Shown: positions 7,237 to 16,740, counted from the first letter of the stretch. The stretch: 54,966 nt of DNA from Sphingobacteriales bacterium (GCA_028288165.1 JAQBOG010000027.1:1-54966), one strand, 5' to 3'. Program-made: numbers and translations. The notes: a model not told the origin generated them from the letters alone.

Positions 7237-8271
7237 CTAATCTTCCTCTTCCAAAGCTCCTACCTCATACCTTTCCATCGTCTTCCTTAATTGCGCTTTA
7301 ATTTGCTTCACCAAAATCCTGGGCCCTAATACTCTCATTTTAGGTCCGAAACCCAATAATTCACGTTCCAATTCAAAATTTAAAATCACCCGAATGCTAA
7401 AAATCTTGCCGTCAACTTCTTCACTTAAAAGCTTTTGGGTGTGATGAAGTGGCTTGGTAATTACATATGGAGCATTGGCATGATCAATCCAAAAAACCAC
7501 TTCACAATCTGGTTGATTCGGACTTTTTGTTACGCCCAACACATCGTTGTAATACGTGGCTAGGTCAACGAGTTTGTTCTCCCGATACTCATCTGTATGC
7601 GCTTCATTGGTTTGTATCCGATCTAAAGCAAGCGTTAATAAAGGTGCATGGCGTTGATGTGAAAGCCCCAACACGAACCATCGGTTGCGGTATTCTTTTA
7701 ATAAATACGGACTAAAACAAAATGTATGGGCGACTTTTGCTTTAAAGGATTGGTAGCTTATGCACAAAGTTTTCTTAGCAACAATTGCCTTGCGGATAAT
7801 TTCAATCCACTCCAACCCTTTCAAGTTATCGTTCTTCTCGAAATCAATCACCGGCGGACTATGCGTTTTCTGGGTATAGATTTTATCTTCCAGCTTGCTC
7901 ACCATTTCATTTACATCCGCAAAATGATTAAAGCCCTTAAATTGCTTTAGCAAGGACGATACTTCTGTTAACACTTGGAGATCTTTATGATTGAGCGGAT
8001 TATTTGTAATACTATAGCCTTTGTCAGCATAGGTATAATACTTTCGGTCAACCACCACAATTGGCGCTTCATAACCTAGTTTATTACTCCGCATCATTTC
8101 AATATCTGCCTGAATCGTTCTTCGGCTGACTCCAGTATCAATGCCTTGGTATTCATAAATCGCATCCGAACACGCATAAATCAAGTCATCCAGTGTCCAT
8201 TTCTGGAATCTGTTTTGTAAACATGTATCTATAGTACGGTAACGAATCAGTGCATTTCTATTAACTGGCAT
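7237..8271 (-). CDS. WYL-domain transcriptional regulator
   Basis: A cytoplasmic DNA-binding regulator of 344 residues from the ATG at 8269-8271. That start begins MPVNRNALIRYRTIDTC, which fits the family; an in-frame upstream start at 8337 would add 22 atypical residues. The N-terminal third has the helix-turn-helix pattern of WYL proteins (DLIYACSDAIYEY, VSRRTIQADIEMMR). The central WYL domain includes KAIVAKKTLCISYQSFK, FSPYLLKEYRNRWFVLG and ALDRIQ. A C-terminal extension contains GFGPKMRVLGPRILVKQIKAQL. WYL domains sense ligands, often nucleotides or nucleic acid, and WYL regulators are frequent beside defence and RNA-repair genes. It is divergent from the second rtcB, with 141 bp between the starts, so it probably controls that gene and itself. 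Confidence 0.9.
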   Translation of the reverse strand: MPVNRNALIRYRTIDTCLQNRFQKWTLDDLIYACSDAIYEYQGIDTGVSRRTIQADIEMMRSNKLGYEAPIVVVDRKYYTYADKGYSITNNPLNHKDLQVLTEVSSLLKQFKGFNHFADVNEMVSKLEDKIYTQKTHSPPVIDFEKNDNLKGLEWIEIIRKAIVAKKTLCISYQSFKAKVAHTFCFSPYLLKEYRNRWFVLGLSHQRHAPLLTLALDRIQTNEAHTDEYRENKLVDLATYYNDVLGVTKSPNQPDCEVVFWIDHANAPYVITKPLHHTQKLLSEEVDGKIFSIRVILNFELERELLGFGPKMRVLGPRILVKQIKAQLRKTMERYEVGALEEED

Positions 8272-8340
8272 CGAGGATTTTTTTATAATAATATCATTTA
8301 TTTTTTCACTGCGCAAATACAATGCGTAGATCGGCAATTT

Positions 8341-8390
8341 CTTAGCCCCACTCTAAATCTCTCCCCGGGAGGGAGAGACTTTTAAAGGGA
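8341..8390. repeat. Palindrome in the WYL-rtcB divergent region
   Basis: TCTCTCCC (8358-8365) and GGGAGAGA (8371-8378) form a perfect 8-bp stem with a CGGGA loop. It ends about 35 nt before the rtcB ATG at 8413. It could be a regulator operator, a leader hairpin on rtcB mRNA, or a member of the short C-run/G-run hairpins seen upstream of other genes here. Confidence 0.5.
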
Positions 8391-8412
8391 ATAAGTGATA
8401 AATCACATCGTC

Positions 8413-9867
8413 ATGAAAAAGGAAAAAATAAGCAACAACGAGTTAAAAGCACTTGGCATTAACGATACAGAAATACTGGTGAAATTTAGCAAAGTAGCCA
8501 ACAGCCTATTAAAGCGACAACTGGCGACTAAGACTCAAATATTGGCCAGCTTAAAATCGTTAATTAATGATCCGCATGATTTCGCCCAGAACCACAATAA
8601 CGAATATTTTGAGTTGGCCCAGCTGACTATAGAGCTGCGCAAAAACGGAAATTTTCTGAAGCAAAAACAGACTGATTATGCGCTAAAAACGGAAATCATG
8701 GATTTCCCGATTTACGGAAAAGAGCATATTGAAGCGGGAGCTTTATCGCAAATGAAAACCGCCGTACAGTTGCCAATATCGGTTGCCGGAGCGTTAATGC
8801 CTGATGCACACCAAGGATATGGCCTGCCGATTGGTGGAGTGCTGGCTACCACAGCCAACACCATAATTCCGTTTGCAGTTGGGGTAGATATTGCTTGTAG
8901 AATGTGTTTGAGCATATTTGATTTACCAGCCGAAATGGTAGATTCTGAAGGGGATAAACTAAAAAGCATGCTATTAAACCACACGTACTTTGGAATAGGT
9001 TGTACCACGAATAACCATTTTGACAGCTCTTTATTTGATAGCGAAGCCTGGAAAGCGACCAAGATTATACGCGACTTAAAAGCTAAAGCTTATGCGCAAT
9101 TAGGAACATCCGGAACGGGAAACCACTTTGTAGAATGGGGAGAGTTAACCGTGGCCGAGAACGCTTTGGAAGGTATTCCTGCCGGTAATTATTTGGCTTT
9201 ATTGTCGCACTCTGGTTCTCGTGGTTTTGGTGGTAGCATTGCCGATCATTACTCAAAAATAGCGATGAGCAAAACCAAACTTCCGCAAGAAGCCAAACAT
9301 TTAGCTTGGTTGGATATGAATATGGATGAAGGACAGGAATATTGGATTGCCATGAACCTAGCTGGGGAGTATGCGAGCGCTAATCATCACGAAATTCACA
9401 ACAAAATTGCCAAAGCCTTAAACCTGAACCCGATGATGCGGATTGAGAATCACCACAACTTTGCTTGGAAAGAGCAATTGGCTGACGGTACAGAAGTAAT
9501 GGTTCACCGTAAAGGCGCAACTCCGGCAGGTAAAGGTGTTTTGGGAATCATTCCCGGGAGTATGAGTACGCCTGGTTTTGTGGTTCGTGGAAAAGGAAAT
9601 CAAGAATCGATCAACTCCGCATCGCATGGTGCCGGCCGTTTAATGAGCCGAACCGCTGCCTTCAAAACCCTCGACCGGGCACTGATTGCCGCCAACCTTA
9701 TCGATAAAAAAATAACCTTAATGGGTTCTGACATGGACGAAGCACCGATGGCTTATAAAGATATCCACGCCGTGATGGCTGCGCAAATTGATTTGGTTGA
9801 GGTATTGGCGAAGTTCGAGCCTAGGATTGTTAGAATGGCGAATCCGAGGGAGAGGCCTGAGGATTGA
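8413..9867 (+). CDS. rtcB: Second RtcB family RNA ligase, divergent from WYL gene
   Basis: A 484-residue RtcB paralogue with an apparently complete active site: D159 and C162 in VDIACRM, GTGNHFVEWGE, SHSGSRGFG, ENHHNFAWKE, VHRKGATPAGKG and nucleophile H405 in SASHGAGR. I chose the ATG at 8413 because the upstream GTG at 8395 adds only six residues directly after the leader hairpin. It keeps the LPIGGVLA and NHFVE blocks of the copy at 4282, but the N-terminal 90 residues differ strongly. The two therefore probably diverged for different substrates rather than arising by recent duplication. Next to a WYL regulator it is likely inducible, for instance on RNA damage. It is followed after 261 bp by a SIR2-STAND gene on the same strand. 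Confidence 0.95.
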   Translation: MKKEKISNNELKALGINDTEILVKFSKVANSLLKRQLATKTQILASLKSLINDPHDFAQNHNNEYFELAQLTIELRKNGNFLKQKQTDYALKTEIMDFPIYGKEHIEAGALSQMKTAVQLPISVAGALMPDAHQGYGLPIGGVLATTANTIIPFAVGVDIACRMCLSIFDLPAEMVDSEGDKLKSMLLNHTYFGIGCTTNNHFDSSLFDSEAWKATKIIRDLKAKAYAQLGTSGTGNHFVEWGELTVAENALEGIPAGNYLALLSHSGSRGFGGSIADHYSKIAMSKTKLPQEAKHLAWLDMNMDEGQEYWIAMNLAGEYASANHHEIHNKIAKALNLNPMMRIENHHNFAWKEQLADGTEVMVHRKGATPAGKGVLGIIPGSMSTPGFVVRGKGNQESINSASHGAGRLMSRTAAFKTLDRALIAANLIDKKITLMGSDMDEAPMAYKDIHAVMAAQIDLVEVLAKFEPRIVRMANPRERPED

Positions 9868-10128
9868 GGGGATATTCATTTCAATAATTATTGAGGAGAA
9901 GCAGGGCAGAAGTTGATTGAAATTGATAACTCAGTCTCACGCTGTACTTTTAATGCCTTCTACAACTCCTGCTCTTATTTGCTGAGGTAATTGCTCGAAT
10001 GAGTTTTGGTTTGGGGAATTACTCTTATGTACCACTTTACCTGTTTTATTCAATAATGGCTATTTATTAATTTTTATCGTAAAGTTGATTTATTTGCTTT
10101 TATTTATCGAATTATAAAACTTCTGCTC

Positions 10129-13100
10129 ATGAATTTCGGTAACGACAAAATGTTTATTTCCAGGGTGAAATCTGCTTTTAATCAGAAAAAACATTTCACC
10201 TTTTTATTAGGGTCAGGATGTACTCTAGCTAACAATCCTACTGAAAAAGGGGTTTCTAGTGTAAAAGAGATAATCAACCAGATCAAAAGCATTTTTGAAA
10301 CCGACAATCAAAGCGATCTTATAGAAGAAGTATTTCAAATTGACGATGAAACTCAAAACCATTATCAGCTTGCAATTAACACCTTACTTCAATCATATGG
10401 CCAGGATGACGTGAATAAAGTAATCGTTAATGCAGTTCTAAATGCTAGATCAACAAGCATTGTTTATTCTGATCAAGACTCATCGAACAACGATTTAGAG
10501 GACATTGAAAAACATATCGATGGCTGGGAAATTAAAACAGGGATGGATGCTTTAGGAAAATTATTAGTTGAATATCCTAAATCTTTTGGAAGCCCTGTTC
10601 TTACAACTAACTTCGATCCTCTTATAGAAATAAGCGTTGCAAAACATAAAGGTCATTACAATCCGACATGTTTGACTAACGACGGCAATATCTTAAACAA
10701 TGCTAATACATCAATAGTTCAGATAATCCACTTGCATGGCTTTTGGCGGCATGGTGACACACTCCATTCGCCATATCAATTAACTAAAGAAAGACCTCTT
10801 TTGAAAGGAGATTTGCGAAAACTTCTTAACAACACTGTTTTGGTAGTGCTGGGATACGGAGGATGGGGAGACGTATTCACTAATACATTAATTGATGTTA
10901 TTACGGAAGGTGGCAACGATTGTAACATTCTGTGGACTTTTTATGAAAATAATAGTCAAAAAATAGAAGCCGACCATAGCTCATTATTTGAGAGATTGAA
11001 GAACTCCCTTGATCAAAGAGTGGTATTATACAAAGGGATAGACTTTAATGAAATCTTGCCTAAGATGTATGATAGCATTCGTGCTAAATATGAAACAAGC
11101 GATAAAGAAAACACATTAAATAGTGCAGCCGAAAGTTTGAAGGATGATAGTCAAGCCATTCAAACTGAAGAAGACAATCTTAAATCATCTCCTACTGCGT
11201 ACGAATGTGATATTCCACCATCGAATTCTCATTGGGTTGGAAGAGAAAATGAGCTGCAAATTTTAAAAGAAGGTAAATACAAGGCGTGTTTTATAACAGG
11301 TATAGGAGGACAGGGGAAATCAGGATTAGCGTCGCATTTTCTTAAATCAACTTCTAATACCACGGACAGTTATGACTTTTGGGACTGGAGAGATTGTAAA
11401 GAAGAGGATAACAGATTTATCACAATTTTTATAAGTTTAATAGAGAGATTAACCAACGGAAAATACAGAAGTTATCAACTTATTAATGAAAACATTAATG
11501 ACATAATTTCTTTATTTTTTAAAGAACTGGGATCCAGAAAAGGAGTATTTGTTTTCGACAATATCGACAATTACATCGATTTATTAAATTTTTACCCTTC
11601 AAGAGGAATTAACGAATTTTTAAATGTTATTTTAACTACAGAGCACAATTCAAAATTCATTTTTACTTGTAGACCTGAAATAAACTCTGCTTCACCGAAT
11701 TTATCGCAAATTCAATTAAAAGATCTCTCGCTGGACGAAACTAAGGAACTATTTATTACCGTAAATAGTTCCTTAAGCATGCAGGACAAAATGTTAGTGG
11801 CTGAACAAGCTCATCAACTAACTAACGGGCATCCGCTTTGGTTAAACCTTATTGCAGCACAATCAGGCAAAGGCAAAAACGTTGCCTTGCAATTTATTGA
11901 AGACATAAAGAATTCTAAGGGATCAGATATTCAAAGTCCTTCGACAATTCTAGCGGTAAACACCCTGAACATTGTTTGGAAATTATTGAATGCGAAGCAA
12001 GAAACGCTAATGCGAGGTATCGCCGAAACCATTGTAGCCGAGACAGAAAAACATTTGCGTGATATAATAAGCAGCGAATTGAATGACAACCAATTCAACA
12101 AAGCATTCAACGCTATAAAGAAAATGAATCTTGTGGTTGTAAAAACATCGGACTTTGCTTCCGAACAGTATGAATTACATCCCCTTGTTAAGGAATTTAT
12201 TGTCTATAAATACCCGAAAAAAGATCGTAAAAAATACATAACAATGTTCGTTAAATTTTATGACCAAGTAATTCTGTTGGTTAAAAAGGCCCCTGACCCA
12301 TATTCACCACTAAGCTTATTTCAAAACTGGACCAACAAGATTGAATTAGAAATTAATAAGGAAAATTACGAAGGGGCGCTAGCAACCTTACATGAAATCA
12401 GTAGTTCGATTCTTACAGCTGGTTATATAGAGGAATATCAGCGTGTTGCTACACGATTCTACATAGAAGTAGATTTCAATGAGGCTTTACATAAAGAGTA
12501 CTCTTACTTTGAAGAGCAACTCCGGACCTTTACAAAAACATTATCAGAAATTGGGAAATACTCTGATGCTGAGGCTTTTCTAAGCAAATATTCAAAAGGA
12601 ATATCTGTTAAGGGTACTCAGTACTTATACCTGTGTGAAACATACTCCTATCATTACTGGTGTAAAAAAGATTACAAACAGTCTATCGAATATGCTGAGA
12701 GAGCCCTTGAAATAATTAAAACTTCCAATATAAGTACCGGCCAGGATGTTTCAAATAATCTAGCTTTAGCGCTGCGGGATACTCAAGAGCCGGAAAATGT
12801 CAGAAAAGCACTTGATATATTTACTGGAAGTACTAAGGTTGAAGATTTGTTAAATGATATAGAAATCGATCATATCAATGGTGGAGCGTACTACGGAAAT
12901 ATTGGTAGATGTTTTTGGCATCTTGGCAACAAAGAAGTTGCAGTGAAATTTTATAAAAGGTCTTATCGCAGCCTTTTAGAAGAATTTTACACCAATTCGA
13001 TAATCAACAAAGGATTTGCCACATGTTGGGTGACTGAGGCGTTAGTAGATCTGAAACGATTTAACGATGCTTATTTTTTTTATAAGCTAACATTGAAATA

Positions 13101-13242
13101 TTGGACAGTTGTTGCCCCAATTAAAAGGATCGAGTTTGACAAAAGCTTTTCTCGCTATTTTAAAGATCTTCCTAGCAAAATTCTGAATAGCACAGACTGG
13201 GAAATCGAAAAATTTTGCGATAAATTTTGTAGAGTCTTGTAA
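10129..13242 (+). CDS. SIR2-STAND NTPase-TPR protein, Avs-like anti-phage sensor candidate
   Basis: A 1037-residue three-part protein. Residues about 10-300 form a SIR2-like domain with LLGSGCTLANN (GSG 28-30), TTNFDPLIE (N161, D163) and HLHG (H203), the residues expected for NAD+ binding and cleavage. Residues about 370-680 are a STAND NTPase: Walker A GIGGQGKS (391-398), Walker B-like VFVFDNID (473-480), a TCRPE sensor segment and GHPLWLNL. The remainder is helical with TPR-like repeats, for example YSYHYWCKKDYKQSIEYAERALEI. SIR2-STAND proteins are known phage sensors that deplete NAD+ on recognising a phage protein, killing the cell. The ligand here would be read by the TPR region. No partner gene is visible, so it probably works alone. 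Its start follows a long AT-rich gap. Confidence 0.85.
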   Translation: MNFGNDKMFISRVKSAFNQKKHFTFLLGSGCTLANNPTEKGVSSVKEIINQIKSIFETDNQSDLIEEVFQIDDETQNHYQLAINTLLQSYGQDDVNKVIVNAVLNARSTSIVYSDQDSSNNDLEDIEKHIDGWEIKTGMDALGKLLVEYPKSFGSPVLTTNFDPLIEISVAKHKGHYNPTCLTNDGNILNNANTSIVQIIHLHGFWRHGDTLHSPYQLTKERPLLKGDLRKLLNNTVLVVLGYGGWGDVFTNTLIDVITEGGNDCNILWTFYENNSQKIEADHSSLFERLKNSLDQRVVLYKGIDFNEILPKMYDSIRAKYETSDKENTLNSAAESLKDDSQAIQTEEDNLKSSPTAYECDIPPSNSHWVGRENELQILKEGKYKACFITGIGGQGKSGLASHFLKSTSNTTDSYDFWDWRDCKEEDNRFITIFISLIERLTNGKYRSYQLINENINDIISLFFKELGSRKGVFVFDNIDNYIDLLNFYPSRGINEFLNVILTTEHNSKFIFTCRPEINSASPNLSQIQLKDLSLDETKELFITVNSSLSMQDKMLVAEQAHQLTNGHPLWLNLIAAQSGKGKNVALQFIEDIKNSKGSDIQSPSTILAVNTLNIVWKLLNAKQETLMRGIAETIVAETEKHLRDIISSELNDNQFNKAFNAIKKMNLVVVKTSDFASEQYELHPLVKEFIVYKYPKKDRKKYITMFVKFYDQVILLVKKAPDPYSPLSLFQNWTNKIELEINKENYEGALATLHEISSSILTAGYIEEYQRVATRFYIEVDFNEALHKEYSYFEEQLRTFTKTLSEIGKYSDAEAFLSKYSKGISVKGTQYLYLCETYSYHYWCKKDYKQSIEYAERALEIIKTSNISTGQDVSNNLALALRDTQEPENVRKALDIFTGSTKVEDLLNDIEIDHINGGAYYGNIGRCFWHLGNKEVAVKFYKRSYRSLLEEFYTNSIINKGFATCWVTEALVDLKRFNDAYFFYKLTLKYWTVVAPIKRIEFDKSFSRYFKDLPSKILNSTDWEIEKFCDKFCRVL

Positions 13243-13438
13243 TTAAATGAAGCTTGATTCACTAGTCGACCTTATCATAATGCAAGTGTTTTAGGTCGCT
13301 AATTTCTCGTGTTCGGAGCTTGTAGCACGTTCGGGTGGTAAAAGATAAAGAAGTTGAGAAGAAGCTAGTAGCTGCCGAGTTCAATGAAAGAATATTGCAT
13401 AAATCACAATGAATACAGATACGAGCTACCAGCTTTTA
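13243..13438. other. Intergenic gap after the SIR2-STAND gene
   Basis: About 200 bp lying between convergent genes. I see no terminator with a T-run and no gene. A weak complementarity exists between AGCTAGTAGCTGCCGAG and GAGCTACCAGCT around 13363-13435. Confidence 0.3.
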
Positions 13439-14116
13439 TTACAATTCTTCTAGCTTTATATCCCTATAATAAATTTCTGCCCCTTCCGATTGCAATACTA
13501 TTTGTCCGCCAGGTACACTTGGATTTTTTCCGGTGTTTACCACTTCGCCATTTAGTTTATGTGTGATGATTCCATCTTTTACAATAACCTCCACTTTATT
13601 CCATTGACCATTTGGCTTTTCTGCATTTTTTGTTTTTACAACCCTATGCCCACCTTCTGATTTTGTCAAGGTGTCAGCATGTGTCATCGTCACAGAATCG
13701 GTAAGCCAAAAGTCACCGCAATCACCCTCCTGGATCTGGAACTCTAACGATCGAGGCCAGATTTTATCTCCGCTATAAAGCACGGAATGATATAAAACAC
13801 CGCCGTCACGTTTATCCTTTTCCCTTGGAGGATACTTCTTTTCACCCCACTTAAATTCAAGGCTCAAATGGAAATTGCTGTATGATTTTTCGGTAATCAC
13901 ATAGCCGAATCGCTCACCTGAAGCATGCAGCACATTTTTCTCAAATTTAAATACCTGCAGTGGGTCGTTATTTTTTCCTGCACCCTCAATAAATGTATGC
14001 CATTCGTTTTTGTTGTTCGGCGTAAAGAGTGATTTGACTTTGCCAGATTGTGCGTTAGCAGTAGAACCCACTGATAAACCAATACCGCAGAGAATGATGA
14101 AAAGCTTCTGTTTCAT
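13439..14116 (-). CDS. Secreted DUF1080 (3-keto-disaccharide hydrolase-like) protein
   Basis: A 225-residue exported protein. Residues 1-23 are a signal peptide (MKQKLFIILCGIGLSVG then ANAQ). The rest is one DUF1080 beta-sandwich domain with the family blocks EWHTFIEG, EFKWGEKKYPP, RDGGVLYH, LEFQIQEGDCGDFW and the closing PGGQIVLQSEGAEIYYRDIKLEEL. DUF1080 proteins resemble concanavalin-like glycosidases, and some act on 3-keto-glycosides. The substrate here is unknown. There is no SusC/D pair adjacent, so it looks like an isolated carbohydrate-active gene. It is transcribed away from a repeat-rich gap. Confidence 0.88.
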   Translation of the reverse strand: MKQKLFIILCGIGLSVGSTANAQSGKVKSLFTPNNKNEWHTFIEGAGKNNDPLQVFKFEKNVLHASGERFGYVITEKSYSNFHLSLEFKWGEKKYPPREKDKRDGGVLYHSVLYSGDKIWPRSLEFQIQEGDCGDFWLTDSVTMTHADTLTKSEGGHRVVKTKNAEKPNGQWNKVEVIVKDGIITHKLNGEVVNTGKNPSVPGGQIVLQSEGAEIYYRDIKLEEL

Positions 14117-14259
14117 GAAAGGATTTTTTTTAGATCGAAGATAATGTTTTTTGAAATAGATTGTTTTTGTTGTTGTATCATTTTTAAGTGTTTCGGTAAA
14201 AAGTCAGATTTTTTTGTTTTCTCAGATTTCTACTTTACGAATAACTGGCACGAGCACGA

Positions 14260-14990
14260 GTCGGCATATTACATTCAAAAAACAAAGTTTATAACTAATC
14301 CACAGCTAGTGCGAGCACCGACTTGCCAGGTTTTTGCGTTAGGGATTTATGCTGGGTCGGCCGGAAAGTTTAGTGAGGGACATTCAAATAGCGGATTGTA
14401 TAAGTGTGGATGACGGTGGGTTTAAAGGAAAAACGGTTCTGCTATTTATTAAAGGCAGTCGCTTCCGCGAGACTTACTTGTTTTTCGTGTTTTGTTTATT
14501 TTCTTTATGGAACTCAAGCTGGCTCCGCCGGTTTCTGCAGGAAAAAAAAGTAAGCATGCCGACCAACGGGAGATCATGAACACCCTTAAAAATAAACAAA
14601 AGTGAATAACAATCCCGCGGCTGCGTTTGATGCTTTGAAAGGATCTGCTGGGGCTTTGACTGTACTCAACGCATCAAACAAGGCCGAAGATCGGTAATGT
14701 GGGAGCAACCGGCTGGGATTCTGTTGACGACACTTAGCATGCTTGTGAATAATTGCAAGAGTTGTCCTCAGGATTGTAGTGAAAATCCTTTTTGCACCCT
14801 TCGCAAAAAGATTACACTTGTGGTCGGTGTTTTCACCGCACCACTCCTTATTATGTTATCGAAGAGTTTAGAAAGCCAAAACGCAATTCTGAATCAATTG
14901 ATTGGTGAAGTGATGACACCGACCACAAGAAAAGCCCTCACCAAAGAAAACTTGATAAAATACGTCGAAAAAATGAGATGATAAGTTGTC
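14260..14990. repeat. Repeat-dense non-coding region
   Basis: This part of the 976-bp gap between DUF1080 and DUF2961 is a mosaic of dispersed repeats. It contains TTTTGCGTTAGGGATT near 14331 (also at about 35966), an inverted pair of CTTACTTG plus T-run and A-run plus AAGTAAG (about 14473-14553), a half copy of family C (14771-14811) fused directly to a full family A element (14817-14929). Open frames crossing it, including one at 14697-14981, are largely translated repeat and I do not call them genes. Confidence 0.6.
14817..14929. repeat. Palindromic repeat family A, complete inverted pair
   Basis: The left arm (14817-14845) contains GTGGTCGGTG and CACCGCACCAC and is itself a near-palindrome. 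The right arm (14901-14929) is the inverted counterpart ending GACACCGACCACAAG. About 55 bp of unrelated sequence separates them. The layout is that of a REP/BIME pair or a very small MITE. Confidence 0.7.
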
Positions 14991-15093
14991 ACTTAACGGG
15001 CTTGTTATTTGTCTGATTAGGTAATTTAGCTTTCACGATTTTTGCGTTTTATCTAACCAAAACCAACCTCTTATTCTCGTTAAAAATTACACT

Positions 15094-16257
15094 ATGAAAA
15101 AAATCTTTCTGGTAACAGCGCTGTTTCTCGGCCTTCTGGCCAAAGCTCAAGACAATCATGGTTTTAATGGTCTGGACGTGAATCTGGGGAATTTATCCAG
15201 ACTTTCTGATGCCAAGACGAGATCAATAAGTCCGGAAAACTTTACGGGTAGAAAAGGAGAAGGTGGGATGGCTGATCCTGTTAAAGATAAAGGAAAACGA
15301 AATGTGGCAAATGCAGCGAATGAAGCAGCTGATTTAGGTAAAGGCTGGAAGGTAAACCCGTTCATCATCATTAATAGTGGCGAAACAATTACGATTGCAG
15401 AAATGGAAGGGCCGGGCGCTGTACAACAGATTTGGATGACGCCTACTGGGAATTGGCAGTTTTCGATTATTCGCTTTTACTGGGATGATGAAAAAGAACC
15501 CTCCATTGAATCTCCGATAGGTGCGTTTTTCGGAATGGGCTGGAACGAATATGCACCTCTTAATTCGCTGCCGGTAACGGTTAATCCGGGTAGTGCTTTT
15601 AACTGTTATTGGAAAATGCCTTTCCGAAAAAAATGCCGCATCACGGTAGAAAACCTGAATAAAATGGAGCCGATGAGGTTGTATTACCAGGTTAATTACA
15701 CGCTTACTTCCGTTGGGAAAGATGAAGCATACTTCCATGCACAATACCGCCGCTCAAACCCGAATTTGACTTCATTGCATACCATACTCGATAACGTGAA
15801 AGGGAAGGGACAGTACGTGGGAACCTATATGGGCATTGGCGTAAACAACAATGGATGGTGGGGCGAGGGTGAAATCAAGTTTTTTATGGATGGAGATAAA
15901 GAATATCCAACCATTGCTGGTACGGGCACAGAAGACTATTTCTGCGGATCTTATAACTTTGACCGAGGTGGAAAATATACCGAATTTAGCACGCCGTATG
16001 CCGGCCTTCATCAGGTAATACGTCCTGACGGAGCGTACAAGTCACAGGAGCGTTTTGGAATGTATCGCTGGCATATCATGGATCCGGTACGGTTCGACAA
16101 AGATTTAAAAATCACTATTCAGGATTTAGGTTGGCGCAGCGGCGGAAGATACCTGGCACAAAAATCTGACATCATAACGGTTGCTTACTGGTATCAAACC
16201 GAGCCACATCAGTCGTACCCAAAATTACCTGCGGTGGAATTGCTTGAAGTGAATTAG
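15094..16257 (+). CDS. Secreted DUF2961 (GH172-type) glycoside hydrolase
   Basis: A 387-residue exported enzyme. A signal peptide covers about residues 1-19 (MKKIFLVTALFLGLLAKAQ). The remainder is one DUF2961 domain with the marks WKVNPFIIINSGETITIAEMEG split across 103-125, WMTPTGNW, PIGAFFG, GTGTEDYFCGSYNF and a Y/W-rich C-terminus ending VAYWYQTE. DUF2961 is now glycoside hydrolase family 172, whose characterised members process difructose anhydride or arabinofuranosides and form trimer-based assemblies. The TEDYF segment holds acidic residues expected at the active site. The substrate in this organism is not predictable from context, since no transporter or regulator is adjacent. Confidence 0.88.
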   Translation: MKKIFLVTALFLGLLAKAQDNHGFNGLDVNLGNLSRLSDAKTRSISPENFTGRKGEGGMADPVKDKGKRNVANAANEAADLGKGWKVNPFIIINSGETITIAEMEGPGAVQQIWMTPTGNWQFSIIRFYWDDEKEPSIESPIGAFFGMGWNEYAPLNSLPVTVNPGSAFNCYWKMPFRKKCRITVENLNKMEPMRLYYQVNYTLTSVGKDEAYFHAQYRRSNPNLTSLHTILDNVKGKGQYVGTYMGIGVNNNGWWGEGEIKFFMDGDKEYPTIAGTGTEDYFCGSYNFDRGGKYTEFSTPYAGLHQVIRPDGAYKSQERFGMYRWHIMDPVRFDKDLKITIQDLGWRSGGRYLAQKSDIITVAYWYQTEPHQSYPKLPAVELLEVN

Positions 16258-16359
16258 AGTTACTTAGATATTCGTGTGCCTGTATTATTAAAGTTTTTAA
16301 TAGTTAGGATATTAATCTGATTGGTGAGTGGTGTGGGATAACATTGACGACAAGAAAAA

Positions 16360-16647
16360 TTAAACCAACCGATACTTTTGAGGTTTGCTGTTTGTTCGCT
16401 CAATAAGCTTGCGTGCTTCCAAATCCAGCTTCACCGTTTCGGCATACCAGTTTATGTTGCCCGAAAATTTGTCTGTTAAAAGCTGGTTTACCTCATTCAA
16501 CAACTCTTTATGTGTAAGTTCATTATCAGTGAGCGCTGACAAAATCGCACTTTTGTGCAAGTTGTACGCTTCAGCGCTAATGTTTTTACCACTCTTTCCT
16601 AATGGGTGCTGGGTCAGGATTCTCTCGTCAATCATATTATCCTCCAT
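16360..16647 (-). CDS. Small DUF6958-like protein
   Basis: A 95-residue cytoplasmic protein with the pattern of the DUF6958 family: HPLGKSGKNISAEAYN, a helix LTHKELLNEVNQLL, and the C-terminal NWYAETVKLDLEARKLIER followed by a KPQKYRLV ending. The fold resembles a small winged-helix-like module, but no function is established. An alternative start at M5 would remove four residues. It is a single gene facing away from a non-coding region that holds a half repeat and a terminator hairpin. Confidence 0.7.
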   Translation of the reverse strand: MEDNMIDERILTQHPLGKSGKNISAEAYNLHKSAILSALTDNELTHKELLNEVNQLLTDKFSGNINWYAETVKLDLEARKLIERTNSKPQKYRLV

Positions 16648-16740
16648 TATTTAAAATGTTGAAGCCGCAAACTTTATACCTTTATTAGACTGCATAATGC
16701 TTCTCTAGTCAGATCTGCTGTTCGTAAATATCACTCATTC

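Noticed and set aside
10129..11100. SIR2 region considered as a protein deacetylase
   Set aside because: The fusion to a STAND NTPase and TPR array, and the SIR2-like rather than classic sirtuin motifs, fit NADase effectors better.
14697..14981. 94-codon open frame
   Set aside because: Its sequence is mainly translated repeat families C and A (for example the VVGVFTAPL and MTPTTRK segments), so it is not a credible gene.
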